From: Deltaproteobacteria bacterium
GTDB taxonomy: Bacteria > Desulfobacterota > Dissulfuribacteria > Dissulfuribacterales > DYLC01
Assembly (NCBI GenBank): GCA_028695735.1
Contig: JAQVIJ010000001.1
Coordinates: forward strand, 423,081-487,080
Length of the DNA: 64,000 nt
Reading direction: 5' to 3'
This document shows positions 39,093-48,435 of this stretch, one piece after another. Numbering within the stretch: position 1 is the stretch's first letter; every line of letters starts with the position of its first letter. The position numbers and the translations under genes were made by a program. Under the pieces are notes generated by a model. The model was given only the letters and a program-made list of their open reading frames with translations, made no database searches and was not told where the DNA came from.

Positions 39093-41546
39093 CTACTTTG
39101 GGGCATCTTCCCCTGTCTTTTTCTCTTCCATTACCTCCGCCTTCCCCTTGCTTGCATCCAGATACTGCCTGAGTTCTGAAACGCGTTGGGCGAATTCCTG
39201 TGTCAGGGCATCGGCCTGCTCCCGTGTCTTCAGCACATGGGGGGTTATGGCTATGAGCAGTTCGGTCTTGTTGTTGTTGCTTCCATGACCTCCGAACGCA
39301 TAACCCAGCACAGGGATGTCCTTCAAAAACGGAACGCCTGAACTGGACTTGGTCTTTTGAGTCTGTATCAACCCGCCGATGACAATGGTCTGGCCGTCCT
39401 TGGCCACGAGATATGTGGTGGCCTTTCGAGTGCGGAAACGAGGGGAATTTATGGAGCCGGTGGTCTCACTGGTGACAGCACTGACCTCCTGCGTGATCTC
39501 CATACGGGCCACTCCGCTGTCGTTTATAAATGGCTTGACCTTGAGGATTATACCGGCGTTTCTATACTGTACCGATTGAGTGGTCAGACCTCCATCGGTA
39601 GTGCTGGTGGCTGTGAGCGTGGGCACCTCATCCCCCACCTCGATACTGGACTCCTGACCATCCACCGCCAAAATGGTTGGACTGGACAGGATATTGACAT
39701 CCGTCTTTTCGGCCAATGCCGTCACCAGACCCCTCAAGCCACCGGCCGCATTGTAAAGTCCATAAGAAAAGCCGGCCAGACCCTTGCCCAGTTCGGTATT
39801 CTGGGCCAGTGTCGTGCCATTGGAAAGGGCGGCGTCTGCACTGTAAACGGCGTTGTCGATCTTGATCCCCTTGTTTTTCAAAAACCACTCCACGCCAAAG
39901 GAGATGTCGTCCTTCAGATTCACATCCACAATCAGGACATCTATCAGCACCTGACGTGGCAGCACATCCAATTGCTTCAGCACCTCGGAGATGATGTTGT
40001 AGTCCCTGGGCCTGGCCTTGATGAGGATGGCGTTGTTGATCTCGTCAGGTATGATCTCCACCTCGTCCGAGAGTTCGCCAGTGGCAGTCACATCCAGATT
40101 GAGGTCAGGCCGTTCGGTTTTTTGAGTAGAGGTGGTGCTGGTCCTGCCCTGCACCAGGACGTTTTTGCTGCTGGTGCTGCTGGTCTTGCTCTTGGATGTG
40201 CTGGAAGACGTCCTGCTGGAACCGCCTGTGGTGCGCAGCCCGTAAACCATCTGAAGGGTCTGGGCTATATCCGTTGCCTGGGCGTTCTGCACAAAATAAA
40301 CATACACCTTGGCGCCCTTGTTGAGCTGGCTTTTATCCAATTCCTGTACCCAATTGGCCATGAGTTCTATGATCTCGGGCCATCTCGAGACCACTATTAT
40401 GCCGTTCAGGCTCTTGAGCGGCAGGATATGAAATGCAGCAGGGTCAAGACCAGGCCGACGGTAAATACCGTTTACCTGAAAGAGCTTCTCCAGCTCCTTA
40501 CCCACCTCTGTGGCATCGGTCTTTTCAAAGGTGAAGACCCGCCAGTGAATGTCCTTAAATACATCGGCATCTATCAGAGGCAATATCTTTCCGATCTTGT
40601 TGATATTTTCCGCTGTATCCGCCACGATCAGGGCGTTTACGCTGGTCTCAGCCACTACGGTTGCGCCGTTTGAAAGGAAGTTCTTGATGTTGTTAGCCGC
40701 ATTTGGGGCATAGATATACTTCAATTGAAAGATCGCTACCGTATCCCCCCGATAGGCCCCTTCTCCAGGCCTATAAATCACTACATCCGAACCCATCTTG
40801 GAGGAATCAGGTTTTCTGGCCACCTTATAGAGGTCACTGTCGCCTCGAATCAAGGCCAGGCCCTGCATCTGCAGCACTGAATTCAGGAGGTTTAAGAGCT
40901 CAGCGCGAGTATATGAGCCGCTGATATGCAGCGAAATGGTACCCTTTATGGCTGGATCCACCACATAATTGATGCCCAATATCTGATTTAACACCAGGTC
41001 CAGCACGGGATAGATGTCCATGTTGTCCAGGGCGATGTCTATGGAGCGTTTGTCTGTCTCACTGGCACCGGCAAAGGGCGACTGGGCCGAGACTTGTTTG
41101 GCCGCAGGAGGTGGCGCTGGTGGAGTGAGTGCGGCTGCCTGATTAGATGAGGGTGTTTGAGCGGCTGGCGCCTGTGCCGATGCCTGGCCGGCAGGGGTTG
41201 AGGGTGCTGGTGGAGGTGCTGCGGGCTGTGCGGCTGCCTTTGGCGGTGTAGAAGGTGCCTGAGTTTCTGGAGTCACAGTTGGGGTTGCGCCTTGCGTAAC
41301 TTTAGCCTGCCCTTCAGGCTGGGAGTCCGCAGGTCTTGGCCCGAAGGGGGTGGCATTGGCATTTGCCTGTGTAGCCGAAGGCACTGGAATGGGGATGGGC
41401 GGCCTGTCCACAGGGGCCTTGGATTTCCCGGCATCCTGATTCACACCTGGCTTGACTCCGCCACCGAATATCTGGTCTGCGGCCAGGGCGGCCTGAAAAC
41501 ACATCAGGCTCAGGCACAACACAACGATTATTCGATAAAATTGCAT
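39093..41546 (-). CDS. gspD: Type II secretion system secretin GspD with extended Pro/Ala/Gln-rich linker
   Basis: Signal peptide; N-domains; VPFLKDIPVLGYAFGGHGSNNNKTELLIAITPHVL secretin signature. Confidence 0.94.
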   Translation of the reverse strand: MQFYRIIVVLCLSLMCFQAALAADQIFGGGVKPGVNQDAGKSKAPVDRPPIPIPVPSATQANANATPFGPRPADSQPEGQAKVTQGATPTVTPETQAPSTPPKAAAQPAAPPPAPSTPAGQASAQAPAAQTPSSNQAAALTPPAPPPAAKQVSAQSPFAGASETDKRSIDIALDNMDIYPVLDLVLNQILGINYVVDPAIKGTISLHISGSYTRAELLNLLNSVLQMQGLALIRGDSDLYKVARKPDSSKMGSDVVIYRPGEGAYRGDTVAIFQLKYIYAPNAANNIKNFLSNGATVVAETSVNALIVADTAENINKIGKILPLIDADVFKDIHWRVFTFEKTDATEVGKELEKLFQVNGIYRRPGLDPAAFHILPLKSLNGIIVVSRWPEIIELMANWVQELDKSQLNKGAKVYVYFVQNAQATDIAQTLQMVYGLRTTGGSSRTSSSTSKSKTSSTSSKNVLVQGRTSTTSTQKTERPDLNLDVTATGELSDEVEIIPDEINNAILIKARPRDYNIISEVLKQLDVLPRQVLIDVLIVDVNLKDDISFGVEWFLKNKGIKIDNAVYSADAALSNGTTLAQNTELGKGLAGFSYGLYNAAGGLRGLVTALAEKTDVNILSSPTILAVDGQESSIEVGDEVPTLTATSTTDGGLTTQSVQYRNAGIILKVKPFINDSGVARMEITQEVSAVTSETTGSINSPRFRTRKATTYLVAKDGQTIVIGGLIQTQKTKSSSGVPFLKDIPVLGYAFGGHGSNNNKTELLIAITPHVLKTREQADALTQEFAQRVSELRQYLDASKGKAEVMEEKKTGEDAPK

Positions 41547-41632
41547 AATTCCTCCACATGTTTTTTGTAGAGCACATTACAATGCGCCCTTATGTGTGAT
41601 GCGGGGTCCCCAACGATGAGGATGGGGAATCC

Positions 41633-42682
41633 CTACTGTATTTTCAATCCCAGCAGCCACGGATGCGGCTGGGCCAGTTCGATCCATCGCACGACATTAA
41701 ATGGAAGCCCGTCAGACGGCTGACCCAAGACAGGCTGACTGCCACCTGGCTTCCAGTAAACTTCGTAGTTCATGTTACCGATACGTATATAACAGCGCAA
41801 TACACCACCAGACACCAGCTGGCCTGACTGCACCGGCTGATTTATGCGTGCCCCGGCCTGTCCGGGTGCCGCCGAGGCATTTTGCATCTCTATCTTGTCA
41901 CCGATGAGATTCAACAGCAATTCCGGCGCATAATCCTTTATAACCTTTCCGGAATCGTTGTAAACAGTGAAAATGTGTCTCATGCCCAGGCCAAGTGGGT
42001 TCACGGCAGAAACCTCACCGGCATCCGATGCACCGGTACCCTCGCGCATGACGGATCTGCCGTAAAACATTTCGTATGTGACGCCCTCCACCAACAGCAG
42101 CTCCTCTACGGACTTAAACGGCCCGTTGGCAGCCACATAGGCAGGACGCCTCTGTTCGTATGTCTCGTCCTCTGCCCCACCCTCTCGCGGAAGGTTGTCC
42201 GAATCCTTCCAGTCCAAAATGGCGTTCAGCAGCCTGTCTGCCATAGCAGGGGGCTCTCCCTGAAGTTCCAGCATTCCGCGTAACACCAGCCGAATGTCCT
42301 CATCAGGCGCCTTATTCAGGTCGATTTTACCCCTTTCGTCCTCCAAAATGAAGTCTATGGCCGTCTGATTCAAAAAAATCCTGTGTGGCAGGCCGTCCGG
42401 CACAAAAAGTCCCTTTTCCCAGGCATCCTCCGGTTTCATATCAGGTGTGGCCAATCTCGTGGCCAGAATACAGAGCAGGGCCTTTACCTCCTCTCTGGTG
42501 CGCAGGGATTCCAGGGCCTGACTGCCCAGATTCCGGCGCACCTTGGCCTCAGAGGCATAAAAACCCGCCACAAGCCCAAGTATGGTCAGGACCCACAGCA
42601 CCAGGACCAGCACAGCACCCTTCTGATGCCCAAGCATACTCACACCTCGGCCTTTTTTAGTCTTAACATGGTGTAAGCGCAT
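41633..42682 (-). CDS. gspK: Type II secretion system minor pseudopilin GspK
   Basis: N-terminal hydrophobic GAVLVLVLWVLTILGLVAGFYASEAKVRRN, length, position between gspJ and gspD. Confidence 0.85.
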   Translation of the reverse strand: MRLHHVKTKKGRGVSMLGHQKGAVLVLVLWVLTILGLVAGFYASEAKVRRNLGSQALESLRTREEVKALLCILATRLATPDMKPEDAWEKGLFVPDGLPHRIFLNQTAIDFILEDERGKIDLNKAPDEDIRLVLRGMLELQGEPPAMADRLLNAILDWKDSDNLPREGGAEDETYEQRRPAYVAANGPFKSVEELLLVEGVTYEMFYGRSVMREGTGASDAGEVSAVNPLGLGMRHIFTVYNDSGKVIKDYAPELLLNLIGDKIEMQNASAAPGQAGARINQPVQSGQLVSGGVLRCYIRIGNMNYEVYWKPGGSQPVLGQPSDGLPFNVVRWIELAQPHPWLLGLKIQ

Positions 42683-42683
42683 C

Positions 42684-43433
42684 TCATGAAATGGACCTGG
42701 TGATAAACTGTGTGGTGTAAAAGATGCTCATATTGGCTTCTTCTCCCCAGAACACCGCCACTGCCACGGGCATGTTGTAAGTGGCCTCCCATTTATTGTC
42801 CCACTCATCCGGCCGTTTGGACACAGAGGCAGGTGATAGAAAGGCAAAACGTACCTCAGGCACATCGGAGACCACCTCCACCTCCCAGCCATCTTTAAGC
42901 TGCCGTTCCATGTCCTTGGAGCCTGTTTGAGTGGTGAATTCCTCTGGAATAGCCTGGGGAAAGGCATCCCTGCGAGTGATGATCTTCTGGGCAAAGATCA
43001 GGCTCTTGGTGGCTGCATCATAGCGGTAACACACCAGAAATGAGCCGCCTGCCAGATTGCCCAGGGGTGTATAATTGGTGAGAAATGCGATCTGGGTTTC
43101 ATCGCCCTTGAAAAAGGCAAAGCTCGTGGGGTCCATCGGGTTTCGAATCACCGCTGAGCGCAGCTGACGGGACAAGAGGCCCTCTATGGCGGCAATGGGC
43201 ATGTTCTGCAGATTGGCCTCCTTGCCACGACTCCAGGCCTGAATGCCTGTGCGCAGGGCAAGGGACAAAATGACCACCAGAACCGCTATGAGGGTGGTGG
43301 AGATGAGCAGCTCCAAAAGGGTAAAGCCGCCCTCGCCTGTGATTGGGCGGGTATTTCTATGAAATTTCCTGTGGCGCAAGTGCATGGAGTCAATTAACAC
43401 AAAAATGGGTTCAGAGGCAAGAAATCTGTGCAA
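42684..43433 (-). CDS. gspJ: Type II secretion system minor pseudopilin GspJ-like
   Basis: Prepilin cleavage motif GGFTLLELLISTTLIAVLVVILSLALRTG. Confidence 0.82.
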   Translation of the reverse strand: MHRFLASEPIFVLIDSMHLRHRKFHRNTRPITGEGGFTLLELLISTTLIAVLVVILSLALRTGIQAWSRGKEANLQNMPIAAIEGLLSRQLRSAVIRNPMDPTSFAFFKGDETQIAFLTNYTPLGNLAGGSFLVCYRYDAATKSLIFAQKIITRRDAFPQAIPEEFTTQTGSKDMERQLKDGWEVEVVSDVPEVRFAFLSPASVSKRPDEWDNKWEATYNMPVAVAVFWGEEANMSIFYTTQFITRSIS

Positions 43434-43570
43434 AAAGAATGCCTCAACGCTGCAGCCCTTCCCTGTCTCTACGGAACTCTATGCTCATAATGGGTTCCCT
43501 ATCCCTTTTTACTGCGTTCCCTTTAATATCCGATAACTCATTTGGATATTAAGACCAACTATCTGTCTGT

Positions 43571-43692
43571 GTCATTACGAGACGAGCGAAATGAAGCAAT
43601 CCTCTGCGCAAAAGATAGTAGGGGCGACCGGCCGGTCGCCCCTACTATCGCCGCCCTGCCTGGGCGTTGCACGCAGACAGGCTCGCAATGAC
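43571..43692. mobile_element. MITE-like element with terminal repeats GTCATTACGAG...CTCGCAATGAC
   Basis: Imperfect 11-bp TIR enclosing a 36-bp perfect palindrome (43614-43649); no ORF support. Confidence 0.6.
43614..43649. repeat. 36-bp perfect palindrome GATAGTAGGGGCGACCGGCCGGTCGCCCCTACTATC
   Basis: Read directly; 28-bp core GTAGGGGCGACCGGCCGGTCGCCCCTAC shared with 6907-6936. Confidence 0.92.
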
Positions 43693-43752
43693 AATGCAAA
43701 GGGCATATGGTGTTTTTGAACGTCTTCTGAGTCTGGACGTGGAGTTCCCGAA

Positions 43753-43867
43753 GGGCGAGGGCAGCCGGTGTTTGTGAAATAGGCGCCATGAAGGGCGCCG
43801 GCCACACATTCTCCGCCATGGAGGGCGGTTATGTGTGGCATGGAACAAATGCCGGCTGCCCTCGCCC
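43753..43867. repeat. 115-bp multi-hairpin structured element
   Basis: Outer 16-bp perfect stem GGGCGAGGGCAGCCGG/CCGGCTGCCCTCGCCC enclosing GGCGCC hairpin (43782-43799) and GCCACACAT/ATGTGTGGC hairpin with inner CCGCC/GGCGG. Confidence 0.85.
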
Positions 43868-43900
43868 TAATTATCGAATATCAGAGGAGTGCCTTTTTTC

Positions 43901-43929
43901 TTGAATTTCCCCTCCATTGAACATAGAAT
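43901..43929 (+). promoter_or_regulatory. Sigma-70-like promoter upstream of purL (TTGAAT-N17-TAGAAT)
   Basis: -35 43901-43906, -10 43924-43929. Confidence 0.4.
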
Positions 43930-44055
43930 AACTTTCTTGTTGAATGAATAAAACCACATGCCTACCGGCATTACAATTGTAGGGGCAGGGCAGCGCTTAA
44001 GCTCAATATGGGAATATGGGGCGCATACAATAATCCCTACCTCAAGGAGGTCCCT

Positions 44056-47000
44056 TTGACATACACCGTAAATCGCGTAGAAGTGGGCATCAGGCCTGAT
44101 CTAAAAGACAGTTTGGGTGAAAAGACCGCCAGGCGCATTCAAAATGACCTGGGCATTTCAGGCGTTTGCGTCAAGACCATCAAGGTATATCTGATTCATG
44201 CAGCAATAGACGAGACAGGGCTTTTTCAGTATGTGAAAAGCGCCCTCTCTGACCCTGTGCTGCATCGAGTCTCTGTAAATGACTTCTTGGCCATTTTATG
44301 GTTAAAGGAAGGCCTTCATGATTGGAATTGGCTCATCGAGGTGGGCTTTCGGCCTGGAGTAACGGACAACGAGGGCAGGGTGGCAGCCCATGCCCTGTCC
44401 TTAAGTCTTAAGCGGCCCCTGAAAGAGGACGAGGCGGTCTATACAGCGATTCAATACTGCCTCAAGGGCCATCTGAACAGGGAGCAGGTAGAAGGCATTG
44501 CCCAGAACCTGCTGGCCAATGACCTGATTCAACGAGTCATCGTGCGCTCCAGTGACGAATTGCTGCAAAACTGGCAGACACACAGGCCCTCCTTTTATGC
44601 CATTCCACAGGTCACCTCACAACAGCCTCCTCGAGTGGAGACCATTCGGCTCGCAGGGCTTTCCGACGAGGAATTGATTCGGCTCTCAAAGGAAAGGCTT
44701 TTGGCCCTGTCTTTAGAGGAGATGAAGGCGATTTGCGCCTATTATCAACGCCCAGAGGTACAGATGGAGCGCCAAAAGGTGGGGCTCGGCCCGAATCCCA
44801 CGGATGTGGAGCTGGAGGCCCTGGCCCAGACCTGGTCAGAACACTGTAAACACAAGATCTTCAATGCCCTCATCGAATACGAGGAAGAAGGCCAAAAGGA
44901 ACTCATAGACAGCCTATTTAACACCCATATCAAGGGAGGCACAGAGGTCATTCGCAAAACAAAGGGAGACAAAGACTTCTGCCTCTCGGTCTTTAAGGAC
45001 AACTCCGGTGTCATCTCCTTTAACGACCGCTGGAACATCGCATTTAAGGTGGAGACCCACAACAGCCCCTCTGCCCTGGACCCATACGGCGGCGCCCTCA
45101 CAGGCATAGTGGGCGTCAATCGTGACCCCTTTGGCACAGGCATGGGCGCTCGGCTCATCTTCAATACGGATGTCTTTTGTTTTGGGCCACCAGACTACAA
45201 AAAACCCTTGCCCAAGGGCCTACTGCACCCCAAACGCATCTTTGAGGGCGTCAGAGAGGGGGTGGAGCACGGAGGCAATCAAAGCGGCATTCCCACGGTA
45301 AACGGCTCCATCGTGTTTGATGAACGGTATGTGGGAAAACCCCTGGTCTTCTGTGGAACCGGAGGCATTCTGCCCAAAGAGGTGTGCGCAAGGCCGAGCT
45401 TTGAAAAAAAGGCACAGCCGGGTGACTATATCGTGATGTGCGGTGGCCGCATCGGAAAGGACGGCATACACGGCGCCACCTTCTCATCCGAAGAGCTGCA
45501 CGAGGGCTCCCCTGCCACCGCGGTGCAGATAGGGGATGCCATCACTCAAAAGAAGATGACGGATTTTCTGTTGCGGGCCAGGGACCTCTGCCTCTACAAC
45601 TCCATCACAGACAATGGGGCAGGCGGGCTTTCCTCCTCCGTGGGAGAGATGGCTGAGGACACAGGTGGCTTTCAACTGCATCTGGACAAGGCCCCATTGA
45701 AATACCACGGGCTGCAACCCTGGGAGATCCTTCTTTCAGAGGCACAGGAGCGCATGACCGTGGCCGTTCCACCAGAAAAACTCGATGAATTCCTGGCATT
45801 GAGTCAAAAGATGGATGTGGAGTCCACGGTGTTAGGGCAATTTGATAGCAATGGAAGATTCCATTGCCTGTACGAGGGCCGAACCGTTGCCTATCTGGAC
45901 ATGGATTTTATGCACAAAGGCAGCCCACGCATGCATCTCAAGGCCGTCTGGCAGGCCCCTTTCCATGAGGAGCCTGATTTTTCTGAACCATCGGACTTGA
46001 AGGCCGAACTAAAGGCCATTTTAGGCAGTTACAATGTGGCGAGCAAGGAATATGTGGTTCGTCAGTATGACCACGAGGTACAGGCAGGAAGCGTTATAAA
46101 GCCCTTGATGGGCAATCAGTGTGACGGCCCCAGTGACGCAGCTGTCTTGCGCATAGACCTACATGCCTTTGACGGACTGGTTGTAGCCCATGGCATCTGC
46201 CCCAAATACAGCGATATAGACACTTACTGGATGGCAGCATGCGCCGTGGATGAGGCTGTGCGAAACGCCCTGTGCGTAGGAGGCACCATAGAACACATGG
46301 CAGGGCTGGACAATTTCTGCTGGTGTGACCCTGTGCAATCTGAAAAGACACCAGACGGCCATTACAAATTGGCTCAACTGGTGCGGGCCAACAAGGCCCT
46401 CTATGAGATCTGCACCACCTATGGTGTGCCTTGTATCTCAGGCAAGGACAGCATGAAAAACGATGCCATCATCGGTGGAGTCAAGATCTCCATTCCTCCG
46501 ACCCTGCTCTTCTCCGTGATAAGCCGCGTGCCGGACATTAGGCGCTGCGTGTCCATGGATGCCAAGAAGGCAGGCGACCTGGTCTATGTGCTGGGAATGA
46601 CCTATGCCGAGTTGGGGGGCTCTGAGTACTACAGGCTCAAGGGGTTTGTGGGAAATGCGGTGCCACGAGTGCGGGCCAAGGAACACCTGCAGACATTTCA
46701 AGCCATACAAACCGCCATTCAAGAAGGGCTTGTGGCCTCGTGCCACGACTGTTCTGACGGAGGCCTGGCCGTGGCCATGGCCGAGACGGCCTTTGCAGGG
46801 GGCCTTGGCATGGAGATAGAGCTCTCCTCTGTGCCGCAGAAGGATATCACGCGACTGGATACACTCTTGTTCAGCGAAAGCCAGGGCAGGTTTGTTTTGA
46901 CCATACCTGCACACTTGCGCTCAGCCTTTGAAAGGCTGATTCATGGCCTGCCAGCCGCCTGTGTTGGTCAAGTCACAGCGAATCAGGACCTTATATGCCG

Positions 47001-47076
47001 CATGAATGGGCAAGTGCTTCTCAAGGCCTCAGTAGGGGAGTTGAAAGCGGCATGGCAGGCCCCGCTTGCGTGGTAA
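44056..47076 (+). CDS. purL: Phosphoribosylformylglycinamidine synthase (large single-chain form)
   Basis: PTDVELEALAQTWSEHCKHKIFNA; KVETHNSPSALDPYGGALTGIVGVNRDPFGTG; proposed TTG start preceded by AAGGAGG (44044-44050). Confidence 0.94.
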   Translation: MTYTVNRVEVGIRPDLKDSLGEKTARRIQNDLGISGVCVKTIKVYLIHAAIDETGLFQYVKSALSDPVLHRVSVNDFLAILWLKEGLHDWNWLIEVGFRPGVTDNEGRVAAHALSLSLKRPLKEDEAVYTAIQYCLKGHLNREQVEGIAQNLLANDLIQRVIVRSSDELLQNWQTHRPSFYAIPQVTSQQPPRVETIRLAGLSDEELIRLSKERLLALSLEEMKAICAYYQRPEVQMERQKVGLGPNPTDVELEALAQTWSEHCKHKIFNALIEYEEEGQKELIDSLFNTHIKGGTEVIRKTKGDKDFCLSVFKDNSGVISFNDRWNIAFKVETHNSPSALDPYGGALTGIVGVNRDPFGTGMGARLIFNTDVFCFGPPDYKKPLPKGLLHPKRIFEGVREGVEHGGNQSGIPTVNGSIVFDERYVGKPLVFCGTGGILPKEVCARPSFEKKAQPGDYIVMCGGRIGKDGIHGATFSSEELHEGSPATAVQIGDAITQKKMTDFLLRARDLCLYNSITDNGAGGLSSSVGEMAEDTGGFQLHLDKAPLKYHGLQPWEILLSEAQERMTVAVPPEKLDEFLALSQKMDVESTVLGQFDSNGRFHCLYEGRTVAYLDMDFMHKGSPRMHLKAVWQAPFHEEPDFSEPSDLKAELKAILGSYNVASKEYVVRQYDHEVQAGSVIKPLMGNQCDGPSDAAVLRIDLHAFDGLVVAHGICPKYSDIDTYWMAACAVDEAVRNALCVGGTIEHMAGLDNFCWCDPVQSEKTPDGHYKLAQLVRANKALYEICTTYGVPCISGKDSMKNDAIIGGVKISIPPTLLFSVISRVPDIRRCVSMDAKKAGDLVYVLGMTYAELGGSEYYRLKGFVGNAVPRVRAKEHLQTFQAIQTAIQEGLVASCHDCSDGGLAVAMAETAFAGGLGMEIELSSVPQKDITRLDTLLFSESQGRFVLTIPAHLRSAFERLIHGLPAACVGQVTANQDLICRMNGQVLLKASVGELKAAWQAPLAW

Positions 47077-48212
47077 CAGCGAGGGAACTCTTTTTTTCCT
47101 TCTTAAGGCTTGGGCTGACAGCCTTTGGCGGACCAGCCATGGTTGCCCACATCAAGCAGCTGGCCCTGGCCAAGAAATGGCTTTCTGAAGAGGCCTTCAA
47201 AGACGGCATCGGCCTGTGCCAATTCATTCCAGGGGCCACGGCCATGCAGATGGCGGCCTATGTGGGCCTGTGCTCTACACAAAGGATTCGAGGGGCCCTG
47301 GCCGCCTACACAGGTTTCGGGCTTCCAGCCTTTTTGCTAATGCTGTTTCTTTCAGGATTATATGTAAAGACCCATGAGCTTCGCCAGGTGGCTGCCATCT
47401 TTCAGGGGCTGCAGGTGGTCATCGTGGCGTTGATGACACATGCCCTGTGGTCATTGGGCAAAAACACTCTGACCGACATGCGTGACACAGCTATAGCCGT
47501 GACAGCAGCCCTGCTTTTTACACTTAAAGTCAACCCATTCCTCGTGGTAATAATCTCTGGAATAGCGGGGTTAGTGCTTCAAAGGCGGCACAATACCCCT
47601 GAAATCAGCAAACAGGGCATGACCTACGGCAGTTCCTTGAAGGGATTGGCCATGTGTCTTGCTGTAGTGCTCACAGGGTTGCTGGCATTAGCTGTCTTTG
47701 CATATGAGCTTTTCGGCCTTGCCATCTCCATGATGAAGATTGACCTGTTTGCCTTTGGAGGCGGCTACAGCTCCCTGCCCCTCATGCTGCACGAGATAAC
47801 CGCCAGGGGCTGGCTGAATGTCAAGACCTTCATGGATGGTATCGCCCTTGGCCAGGTCACACCAGGCCCCATCGTCATCACAGCCACCTTTGTAGGCTAT
47901 GTATATGCAGGCCTGGCAGGGGCAATCATCGCCACAATCGCTGTATTTACGCCGTCATTTCTCATTTTGGTGACAGCAGCACCGGTCTTTGACAGGCTCA
48001 AGACATCCTCACATTATCAAGGGCTTTCAAAGGGCATATCCGCATCCTTTATAGGTCTGTTGCTGTTTGCGACCTATAAATTTGCATCAGCTGTCCCCTG
48101 GGATATCATGCGTGTTGTCCTTGCAGCGGCAGCATTTTTAATGCTTTTAAGGCGAATCAACATGTTATACATAATACTTGCAGCCGTGATTCTGTCTCTT
48201 GTGGTGTTTTGA
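47052..48212 (+). CDS. chrA: Chromate transporter (two-domain ChrA)
   Basis: FLRLGLTAFGGPAMVAHI and MMKIDLFAFGGGYSSLPLM, the duplicated Chromate_transp signatures. Confidence 0.92.
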   Translation: MAGPACVVTARELFFSFLRLGLTAFGGPAMVAHIKQLALAKKWLSEEAFKDGIGLCQFIPGATAMQMAAYVGLCSTQRIRGALAAYTGFGLPAFLLMLFLSGLYVKTHELRQVAAIFQGLQVVIVALMTHALWSLGKNTLTDMRDTAIAVTAALLFTLKVNPFLVVIISGIAGLVLQRRHNTPEISKQGMTYGSSLKGLAMCLAVVLTGLLALAVFAYELFGLAISMMKIDLFAFGGGYSSLPLMLHEITARGWLNVKTFMDGIALGQVTPGPIVITATFVGYVYAGLAGAIIATIAVFTPSFLILVTAAPVFDRLKTSSHYQGLSKGISASFIGLLLFATYKFASAVPWDIMRVVLAAAAFLMLLRRINMLYIILAAVILSLVVF

Positions 48213-48311
48213 AGGGGTCATTGCTGTTACTCTCACCCCCCAATCCCAAAATTCAAGGTTGCATTTTCCACTTGTTTTTTTCGCAGGTTTCATTTAGATT
48301 CAAGATTCATA

Positions 48312-48410
48312 TTGGCGATGGGGTTCGCCCTTAACCGCACCTGCTTTCATAAGCAGCGGCTAATGACTCCTATCCTTAAAATTTTAATTTTTAAGGATAG
48401 GAGTTTTTTT
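48312..48410 (+). ncRNA. Fluoride (crcB-motif) riboswitch with overlapping intrinsic terminator
   Basis: GGCGATGGGGTTCGCC...AACCGC-hairpin-GCGGCTAATGACTCC matches the motif; TAATGACTCC runs into a 16-bp perfect terminator stem ACTCCTATCCTTAAAA/TTTTAAGGATAGGAGT plus T tract. Confidence 0.93.
48366..48410 (+). terminator. Intrinsic terminator (expression platform of fluoride riboswitch)
   Basis: Arms 48366-48381 and 48389-48404 followed by TTTTTT. Confidence 0.93.
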
Positions 48411-48435
48411 ATGCCTATCCGAAAGGAGAGTAGTT

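Noticed and set aside
39357-40673. 438-aa plus-strand ORF
   Set aside because: Antisense to the well-supported gspD; low-complexity shadow ORF without domain signatures.
43559-43848. Three overlapping minus-strand ORFs of 67-88 aa
   Set aside because: Explained by MITE, palindrome and hairpin repeats; no RBS or protein-like composition.
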